From Vibrio inusitatus (GTDB lineage: Bacteria; Pseudomonadota; Gammaproteobacteria; Enterobacterales; Vibrionaceae), in contig AP024878.1 in NCBI GenBank assembly GCA_024346935.1, forward strand, positions 496,001 through 560,000: a DNA stretch of 64,000 nt, given 5' to 3'. Positions 57,116 through 64,000 of the stretch are shown in pieces (the first letter of the stretch is position 1; each line of letters begins with the position of its first letter). The notes under the pieces are model-generated. The model ran no database searches, was not told where the DNA came from, and was given only the letters and a program-made list of their open reading frames with translations. The position numbers and the translations under genes were made by a program.

Positions 57116-57225
57116 TCCTACCCTCAGAAATAACCGGCAGTATTCGGTACAGTAGTCAATTACAAAGGCTGTGCCGTATAAACAGCTAGGCAAGGTCGCC
57201 TACTGATAATTAAAAGGATTTAGTT

Positions 57226-58308
57226 ATGCCGTTAAGAAGGACAGGGCATTTTTTTGCCCAACGACCTTGGATCATCTCGCTTACTCTTGTTGTTGTCCTT
57301 GGTGCTTGGCTTGCAGCCGGCGCTCTTAGGGCAGAACAGTCCCCAGAACAGCCTCCAGCAACAGAACGCAGCGTACCTTTAGCTAAGGTTGTTGTTACTC
57401 AATTCAATGCCGAGCCGGTCGCTCGCAAAATCGAACTCTATGGCCGAACTGCTCCCAATCGTCATGTTGAACTCAGTGCCGAGCTCGCGGGCACGATAAA
57501 AACATTAAGGGTTCGCAAGGGTGCTACGGTCAAACGTGGGCAAATCATCGCTTTAATTGACAAAGGTGATTTGGAAATCCAGCTAGATCGTGCAAATGCC
57601 TTGTTGCGAGTTAAACAAAAAGAGTTTGATGCTGCTACCTCCCTTAAAAAACGTGGATTACAGAATGAGGTGGCTTTTACTAAAGCAGAAGCTGAACTTG
57701 TCAATGCAAAAGCGACGGTCGCCAATGTTAAATTAGGCCTCAAGAACAGCATTATTCGAGCTCCGTTTGATGGCATCATCGATCGTTTACATGTTGAATT
57801 GGGGGATTATGTGTCGCGTGGCGATGAGGTGGCTCATCTTATTGATCTTGAAACACTTGTTATTGAAGCTGATCTCAGCGAGCGACATATCCAGCACGTA
57901 AAGAAAGGGCAAACAGCCGACATTACCTTACTTAGAGGCGAAAAACTTCAGGGCACCCTGCGCTATGTGTCTCGAAACTCTTCTGTGACAACCAATACCT
58001 TTCCCATTGAAATAGAAATTGCGAATAAAGATCAAATGCTTCCCTCTGGCGTGAGTGCAGAGGTCGAGCTTGAACTGGAAACTCAAATGGCGGTTAAGGT
58101 CACGCCAGCGATGCTAGCACTGGATGAAGCGGGTAACCTTGGCGTGAAAACACTGCAGCAGAATAAGGTGTATTTTGTTGGCATTCAGATTGTAAAAGCT
58201 GAGCAAGATGGTGTCTGGTTGAGTGGCTTAGGTGACAGCGTTGAAATTGTCACCAAAGGGCAGGGCTTTGTTCGTGATGGTGACTCTGTCATCGCTGTTC
58301 GACAGTAG
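57226..58308 (+). CDS. RND efflux periplasmic adaptor subunit
   Basis: The 360-residue membrane fusion protein has an N-terminal anchor helix (about 15-33), a lipoyl/barrel-sandwich hybrid (SAELAGTIKTLRVRKGATVKRG ... RAPFDGIIDRLHVELGDYVSRGDE) flanking a coiled-coil hairpin (about 115-165), and beta-barrel and membrane-proximal domains. It links the inner-membrane pump to a TolC-type channel. It is followed by the pump gene after ten bases. Confidence 0.9.
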   Translation: MPLRRTGHFFAQRPWIISLTLVVVLGAWLAAGALRAEQSPEQPPATERSVPLAKVVVTQFNAEPVARKIELYGRTAPNRHVELSAELAGTIKTLRVRKGATVKRGQIIALIDKGDLEIQLDRANALLRVKQKEFDAATSLKKRGLQNEVAFTKAEAELVNAKATVANVKLGLKNSIIRAPFDGIIDRLHVELGDYVSRGDEVAHLIDLETLVIEADLSERHIQHVKKGQTADITLLRGEKLQGTLRYVSRNSSVTTNTFPIEIEIANKDQMLPSGVSAEVELELETQMAVKVTPAMLALDEAGNLGVKTLQQNKVYFVGIQIVKAEQDGVWLSGLGDSVEIVTKGQGFVRDGDSVIAVRQ

Positions 58309-58318
58309 AGGGTAAATT

Positions 58319-61300
58319 ATGCACTCTATCATTGATGCTGCTCTCAACCGTTCTAGGACAGTATTAACGCTTTTATTTATGCTAATAGTGGCTGGTGTAT
58401 ATACCTATATCACTATTCCTAAGGAATCGAGCCCAGACATTACCATTCCTATTATTTATGTCTCAGTGAGTCATCAAGGCATCTCACCTCTAGATGCAGA
58501 GCGAATGCTAGTACGCCCCATAGAGCAAGAACTTCGCTCAATTGAGGGCGTTAAAAAAATGACTTCTACTGCATCTGAAGGGCATGGTTCGGTGACGCTA
58601 GAATTTGTGGCAGGCAGTGACCTCAACAAAGCAATGACAGATGTTCGAGAGGCAGTTGATCTGGCTAAATCAAAGCTTCCAGATGACAGTGATGATCCCA
58701 CAGTAAATGAAGTGACCCTTGCCAGCGAACAACCTATTTTGTCGGTGGCTTTGTATGGCACAGTGCCAGAGCGAACCATCGTTCAGATCGGCCGTCGGAT
58801 TCAAGATAAATTAGAGAGCTTCAAGCAGATCTTAGAAGTAGATATAGCCGGTGATCGCGACGATATTGTTGAGGTGATCGTTGATCCCCTATTGATGGAG
58901 AGCTATGGCCTTGATCAGGGAGATATCTATAACTTGATTGCGGCGAGTAACCGCGTAGTGGCGGCAGGTTTTGTGGATACCGGTTATGGACGCTTTTCAG
59001 TGAAAGTGCCCTCTGTTTTTGCGTCTTTGCAAGATGTGCTTGAATTGCCGGTTAAGGTAGATGGCAAGCAAGTGATTACCTTTGGTGATGTCGCATCGGT
59101 AAGACGCTCTTTTAGAGATCCTGAGAGTTTTGCACGATTGGATGGTGAAAGTGCTGTAGTGCTTGATGTCAAAAAGCGTGCCGGTGAAAATATTATAGAG
59201 TCGGTTGATATCGTAAAGGCGGTTATTGCAGAAGCTCAAAAGCTACCTGATTGGCCAAGCAACCTATTGGTTAAGTACACCTATGATGATTCTGAAGATG
59301 TCGATCGCATGTTGACTGATCTTCAAAACAACGTGCTGTCAGCCATTATCCTTGTCGTTATTGTTATCATTGCCATTCTTGGGATGCGCACCGCTCTTTT
59401 AGTCGGTATTTCAATTCCTGGATCTTTCCTCACCGGTCTACTGGTACTTTCTATCTTTGGTCTGACGGTTAATATCGTCGTGCTGTTCTCGCTTATTATG
59501 GCAGTGGGAATGCTGGTGGATGGGGCGATAGTAGTTACTGAATTCGCTGATAGGAAAATGCAAGAAGGTTCGTCTCGCAAAGAGGCCTATCGTGATGCAG
59601 CCAAGAGGATGGCGTGGCCTATTACCGCCTCAACCGCAACAACTTTAGCCGCATTTGCTCCATTGTTATTCTGGCCTGATACCACTGGCGAGTTTATGAA
59701 GTATCTTCCTCTGACCTTGATAGCAACTCTCAGTGCTTCCTTGGTAATGGCGCTGGTATTTGTGCCTGTTTTAGGTAGCTTGATTGGTAAGCCTCAATTT
59801 ATGAATGCGGCTACGCAGACTCGTATGCAGCAACTTCACGATGGTGATTTTGAAAAGGCTACAGGCATTACCAAACTGTATTACCACACACTCGCAATTG
59901 CCATTAAACATCCTCTGAAAGTGTTGTTGAGTGCAGTGCTGTTGGCATTTGCTGTTGGCTTTGCTTATAACAAAGCAGGGCTTGGTGCCGAGTTTTTCCC
60001 AGAGGTGGATCCACCTTACTTTAATGTTAAGGCTCGTTCTTATGGCGATCTCTCTATTATTGAGAAAGACAGCATTATGCGCGAGTTGGAAAGGGAGATC
60101 ATAGGTCACCCTGAACTTGAAAGTGTTTACACCCGAACAGGCGGTCAAGATGAAATAGGCACCATACAAGTGACACCTGTAGATTGGCAAAATCGCCGTT
60201 CTGTAAAAGAAATTATTGAAGAGCTGCGAGAAAGAACGGACAAGTTTGCTGGTGTCGAGATTGAATACAAGTTTCCGGATGCAGGCCCTCCGGTTGAGAA
60301 CGACTTGGTGATAGAGGTGACCTCTCGAGATCCTAATTTGATTGATTCAGCGGCCAAGAAAATACGTCTATGGGCTGATGGTAACCCTGCCTTGACTAAT
60401 ATCAGTGACAATTCAAGCAAGGAAGGTATTGATTGGACTATCGATGTAAACCGCGCTGATGCGTCTCGATTTGGCGCGGATGCTTCTTTGGTGGGTAATA
60501 CGGTTCAGTTTGTTACCAATGGTTTAAGAGTGGGGGACTACCTACCCGATGATACCGATGATGAGGTGGATATACTGGTTCGTTACCCTGAAGATAAGCG
60601 AGATATTGGTCGTTTTGATGAGCTAAGAGTAAAAACACACGTAGGATTAGTGCCTATTACTAATTTTGCGAAGGTAAAGCCAGAACCAAAGCAGGACACC
60701 ATTAATCGCTTGGATGGTAAGCGTATTGTTAATGTCGTGGCGGATATGAGCGAGGGCTATAACCTCGCGATAGAGTTACCGTCAATTCAGCAAGCATTGC
60801 AAGGTTTGGAACTAACAGAAGGCGTAGAGTTTAGAATAAAAGGGCAAAATGAAGAGCAGCAAAACTCTTCGAGTTTTCTGCAGTCCGCTTTCTTGGCGGC
60901 GCTGGCTGTAATGGCTCTAATTCTGATCACTCAATTTAATAGCTTTTATCAAGCGTTATTGATCTTAAGTGCAGTGTTGTTTTCAACGGTTGGGGTTTTT
61001 GCAGGTTTGCTCTTGTTCCAACGCCCGTTTGGTATCGTGATGTCAGGCATTGGCGTTATTGCGTTGGCGGGTATTGTCGTCAACAACAATATTGTTTTAA
61101 TAGATACCTTTAACCAATTGCGTCAACGTGGCTTATCAAAAGAAGAAGCGATATTGCGAACGGGTGTACAGCGTCTTCGACCTGTCATGCTTACCACAGT
61201 TACCACCATTCTTGGTTTAATGCCTATGGTGCTACAAACCAATGTAGATCTCATCAACCAGAAAATTGAAATTGGCGCACCTAGCACTCAGTGGTGGACC

Positions 61301-61408
61301 CAGCTAGCAACAGCCATTGCCGGAGGGCTAGCCTTCGCTACAGTGCTAACTCTGGTACTGACGCCATGTTTATTAATGTTTGGAAGAAATAAGATAAAAA
61401 CAGATTGA
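58319..61408 (+). CDS. RND family efflux transporter permease
   Basis: The 1029-residue inner-membrane pump has twelve membrane helices arranged 1+5 and 1+5 around two large periplasmic loops. It shows PKESSPDITIPIIYVSVSHQG after helix 1, AVGMLVDGAIVVTEF in helix 4 (proton-relay aspartate next to it) and GIVVNNNIVLIDTFN in helix 10. It is of the CzcA/AcrB superfamily (HAE3-like layout). The substrate cannot be told from sequence; the closest V. cholerae locus at this position is the putative vexEF-region pump (from memory). No channel gene is adjacent, so it probably uses TolC. Confidence 0.9.
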   Translation: MHSIIDAALNRSRTVLTLLFMLIVAGVYTYITIPKESSPDITIPIIYVSVSHQGISPLDAERMLVRPIEQELRSIEGVKKMTSTASEGHGSVTLEFVAGSDLNKAMTDVREAVDLAKSKLPDDSDDPTVNEVTLASEQPILSVALYGTVPERTIVQIGRRIQDKLESFKQILEVDIAGDRDDIVEVIVDPLLMESYGLDQGDIYNLIAASNRVVAAGFVDTGYGRFSVKVPSVFASLQDVLELPVKVDGKQVITFGDVASVRRSFRDPESFARLDGESAVVLDVKKRAGENIIESVDIVKAVIAEAQKLPDWPSNLLVKYTYDDSEDVDRMLTDLQNNVLSAIILVVIVIIAILGMRTALLVGISIPGSFLTGLLVLSIFGLTVNIVVLFSLIMAVGMLVDGAIVVTEFADRKMQEGSSRKEAYRDAAKRMAWPITASTATTLAAFAPLLFWPDTTGEFMKYLPLTLIATLSASLVMALVFVPVLGSLIGKPQFMNAATQTRMQQLHDGDFEKATGITKLYYHTLAIAIKHPLKVLLSAVLLAFAVGFAYNKAGLGAEFFPEVDPPYFNVKARSYGDLSIIEKDSIMRELEREIIGHPELESVYTRTGGQDEIGTIQVTPVDWQNRRSVKEIIEELRERTDKFAGVEIEYKFPDAGPPVENDLVIEVTSRDPNLIDSAAKKIRLWADGNPALTNISDNSSKEGIDWTIDVNRADASRFGADASLVGNTVQFVTNGLRVGDYLPDDTDDEVDILVRYPEDKRDIGRFDELRVKTHVGLVPITNFAKVKPEPKQDTINRLDGKRIVNVVADMSEGYNLAIELPSIQQALQGLELTEGVEFRIKGQNEEQQNSSSFLQSAFLAALAVMALILITQFNSFYQALLILSAVLFSTVGVFAGLLLFQRPFGIVMSGIGVIALAGIVVNNNIVLIDTFNQLRQRGLSKEEAILRTGVQRLRPVMLTTVTTILGLMPMVLQTNVDLINQKIEIGAPSTQWWTQLATAIAGGLAFATVLTLVLTPCLLMFGRNKIKTD

Positions 61409-61412
61409 AAGG

Positions 61413-61441
61413 GGCGCTCTTTTAGCTGATAGCTCAGCGCC
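61413..61441 (+). terminator. Weak stem-loop after the RND pump gene
   Basis: GGCGCT pairs with AGCGCC across a 17-base loop. It has no good T run, so a transcription end here is only possible. It begins five bases after the stop. Confidence 0.3.
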
Positions 61442-61500
61442 TATCTCTTGAACACAATTCAAACTATGAGGTAGGTGTTATTCCCACCTGTGGTATACAT

Positions 61501-62090
61501 CATTCTCGAGTGTTTTTATCGAGAATCTGTTTCTACGCCACACAATCGAAAGGTCCCCGATAAAAGCTCTCGGGGACGACGAGTTGTTTGGGATAAGTTT
61601 TCAATGCTTACCAAGAATCTAGCATCCGATTTAATCTAACTTGTGTATGAAAGTCAGGCTTGTAGCTTGTAGCTTGTCTCTTGATCACAAGCTCTGCTCT
61701 GAGCTATGCGTCATTCTCGAGTGTTTTTATCGAGAATCTATTTCTACGCACACAATCGAAAGGTCCCCGATAAAAGCTCTCGGGGACGACGAGTTGTTTG
61801 GGATAAGTTTTCAATGCTTACCAAAAACCTAACCGCCGATTTAATCTAACTTGTGTATGAAAGTCAGGCTTGCAGCTTGTAGCTTGTCTCTTGATCACAA
61901 GCTCTGCTCTGAGATATGCGTCATTCTCGAGTGCTTTTATCGAGAATCTATTTCTACGCACACAATCGAAAGGTCCCCGATAAAAGCTCTCGGATACGAC
62001 GAGTTGTTTGGATAAGTTTTCAATACTTCCCAAGAACCTAACATACAATTTAATCTAACTTGCGTGTGACAGTCAGGCTTAAAGCTGTCA
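61501..62090. repeat. Three tandem hairpin-rich intergenic repeats of about 210 bp
   Basis: Near-identical units begin at 61501, 61712 and 61922 (CATTCTCGAG start), with the third partial. Each unit holds ATTCTCGA-9-TCGAGAAT, GTCCCCGA-9-TCGGGGAC and AGCTTGT-9-ACAAGCT stem-loops. The middle stem is broken in copy 3 (GGATAC instead of GGGGAC). It resembles dispersed intergenic palindromic repeats of the type with CGTCATTC ... GAATCT ends. No credible gene lies in this 690-base region; short frames on both strands are by-products. Confidence 0.9.
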
Positions 62091-62101
62091 GCTGAAATTT
62101 T

Positions 62102-63439
62102 TTAGTTTGCTGAAGCGGTAAGTAAATGCTGATAACGTTCTAACTCACCCAAACGTTGACTGGCTACCTTCATAAACTCTTTCTTCTTGTTACCGGTGAG
62201 AGATTTTGCTTCTGGTAGTTTAACTGTGCGCGCATTTTTATGTACGCCATTCACCAAGAATTCGTAGTGAAGGTGAGGGCCCGTGACTCGGCCTGTTCCG
62301 CCTAAAGTACCTATGGTTTGTCCTTGTTTAACTCTTTGACCACCTTTTACTCTGCGCTTTTGAAGGTGTAGGTACTTAGTGATGTAGATATTACTGTGTT
62401 TAATAAACACATAGTTACCGTTGAATTGGTTATAACCTGATTTAAGCACGACACCATCGCCCGCCGCGTATATAGGAGTGCCAACAGGGGCAGCGTAATC
62501 CGTGCCTCTATGGGCTCTGACCTTTCCTGTTACTGGGTGACGACGATTAGGGTTGAAGTTAGAAGTTACACGTCGAAAATCAACCGGTGAGCGCAAGAAG
62601 GCTTTTTTCATTGCGCGGCCTTTTTCGTCGTAATAGTTACCACTGTCTTCATCTAAAACAGCTTTAAAGGTGTCACCTTGGTTGATGAATTGTGCAGCTA
62701 AGATTTTACCTCTACCTACGAATTCGCCCTCGACAATGTTTTCTTCAAATAGCACCTTAAAACTATCATTTGGACGAATATCTAAGGCGAAGTCGATATC
62801 CCAGCCAAAGATCCCCGCAACACTCATGATTTGGTTCGGTGTTAGTTTTGCTTCAATAGCGGCGTTCCAAAAGCTTGAGGTAATGTTAGCTTCTGCGTAA
62901 TTAAGTTGGGTGTAGACTTCTTTCTTATCAGTTACAGCTTTAAATTTATCGCCACTTTTTACTGCTTTAAAGGTTTCGTAAGGGCTGATCTTACGCTGCA
63001 ATTGAATGAGATTATTCTGATCGTCATATCCAAAAATCAATTCATCATTTGGACGCAAGCGCGATAGCTGTTTATTAATTTCGTCATCACTACTTACTAG
63101 GTTATGCAATAGGCGAGGTGACAAACCAATTCGATCAAACAATACAGAGGCACTTTCGCCTGAGCGCACTTTGTGGGTATCCCAACGCATGACTGCCATA
63201 GGTAATTTTTGATCGGAAGGTGACAAAGCCTTGGCATTGATCTCTAGAGGGTAAATACGACCGACTTGATAGTTATTTTCTTGCTCGTGAAGGCTTCTAG
63301 GATCGGGAAGAAGAAATAGGGCAACCACAATAAGTGCGCTAAAACAGCAGATTAACGCTCGATGCAAAAGAGGTAAACGTTGAAAAATGGTCAGCATATC
63401 CCGATTCGTTAAATAATCAGTGAAAAATTGGTGTTTCAT
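62102..63439 (-). CDS. M23 family peptidoglycan DD-endopeptidase (MepM/Shy-like)
   Basis: The protein of 445 residues (from ATG 63439) has a membrane segment near residues 28-45 (LICCFSALIVVALFLLP), a LysM/OapA-like periplasmic region (HKVRSGESASVLFDRIGLS) and the C-terminal M23 lysostaphin-type domain with HRGTDYAAPVGTPIYA (zinc His and Asp) and HLHYEF. Such enzymes cut 4-3 cross-links to let new peptidoglycan in. The gene is divergent from tyrS. Start choice is uncertain; a TTG at 63457 and an ATG at 63397 are alternatives. Confidence 0.9.
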   Translation of the reverse strand: MKHQFFTDYLTNRDMLTIFQRLPLLHRALICCFSALIVVALFLLPDPRSLHEQENNYQVGRIYPLEINAKALSPSDQKLPMAVMRWDTHKVRSGESASVLFDRIGLSPRLLHNLVSSDDEINKQLSRLRPNDELIFGYDDQNNLIQLQRKISPYETFKAVKSGDKFKAVTDKKEVYTQLNYAEANITSSFWNAAIEAKLTPNQIMSVAGIFGWDIDFALDIRPNDSFKVLFEENIVEGEFVGRGKILAAQFINQGDTFKAVLDEDSGNYYDEKGRAMKKAFLRSPVDFRRVTSNFNPNRRHPVTGKVRAHRGTDYAAPVGTPIYAAGDGVVLKSGYNQFNGNYVFIKHSNIYITKYLHLQKRRVKGGQRVKQGQTIGTLGGTGRVTGPHLHYEFLVNGVHKNARTVKLPEAKSLTGNKKKEFMKVASQRLGELERYQHLLTASAN

Positions 63440-63463
63440 TAGTCTAACTGCTTTCAAAACTAA

Positions 63464-64000
<537 letters not shown>

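Noticed and set aside
61501..62090. CRISPR array or a pair of short genes
   Set aside because: Units are contiguous copies without spacers. The short open frames on both strands simply follow the repeat.

Overview
This window reads as a chromosomal segment of a Vibrio-type gammaproteobacterium (Vibrionaceae). The evidence is the gene set and order: hpt, can, yadGH, panCB, folK, pcnB, gluQ, dksA, sfsA, hrpB, mrcB, acnB, yacL, glnK-amtB, fbpABC, a chitin-utilisation cluster with ChiS, rsmC, hemL, erpA, an RND pump, an M23 endopeptidase and tyrS. From memory this follows the large chromosome of V. cholerae. The species is not assigned.

Layout. 1-4.4 kb: end of the pyruvate dehydrogenase operon (aceE partial, aceF with three lipoyl domains, lpdA). 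4.5-7.6 kb: hpt, carbonic anhydrase and the YadG/YadH ABC exporter. 7.7-13.2 kb: an accessory island between yadH and panC. It holds a CI-like regulator with its own candidate operator, about 1.5 kb of AT-rich DNA with two frameshifted gene remnants, a large trimeric-autotransporter-like surface protein with ten and a half 38-residue proline-rich repeats, a small secreted protein and an unrecognised 157-residue protein. 13.2-29.4 kb: housekeeping genes (pantothenate, folate, poly(A) polymerase, GluQ, DksA, SfsA, HrpB, PBP1b), a patatin-like type Vd autotransporter and aconitase B. 29.4-33.1 kb: a glycerate kinase, GntP-family permease and CdaR-like regulator locus. 33.3-35.5 kb: yacL and the nitrogen-controlled glnK-amtB operon, with a near-consensus sigma-54 promoter and NtrC sites. 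35.7-39.4 kb: fbpABC ferric transport with a Fur box. 39.4-53 kb: chitin-oligosaccharide cluster (two glycosidases, a Dpp/Opp-type ABC importer, binding protein, ChiS). 53-61.4 kb: rsmC, an AI-2E family membrane protein, hemL, erpA and an RND efflux pair. 61.5-62.1 kb: three tandem hairpin-rich repeats of about 210 bp. 62.1-64 kb: M23 peptidase and the start of tyrS.

The most unusual features are the repeat-rich adhesin island with its decaying neighbours, the slimmed chitin cluster (no room for the chitobiose phosphorylase, GlcNAc kinase and phosphomutase known in V. cholerae) and the 210-bp intergenic repeat array. Small-molecule logic elsewhere is standard: carbon entry (PDH, aconitase), nitrogen (GlnK-AmtB), iron (Fbp) and chitin scavenging, consistent with a marine lifestyle.
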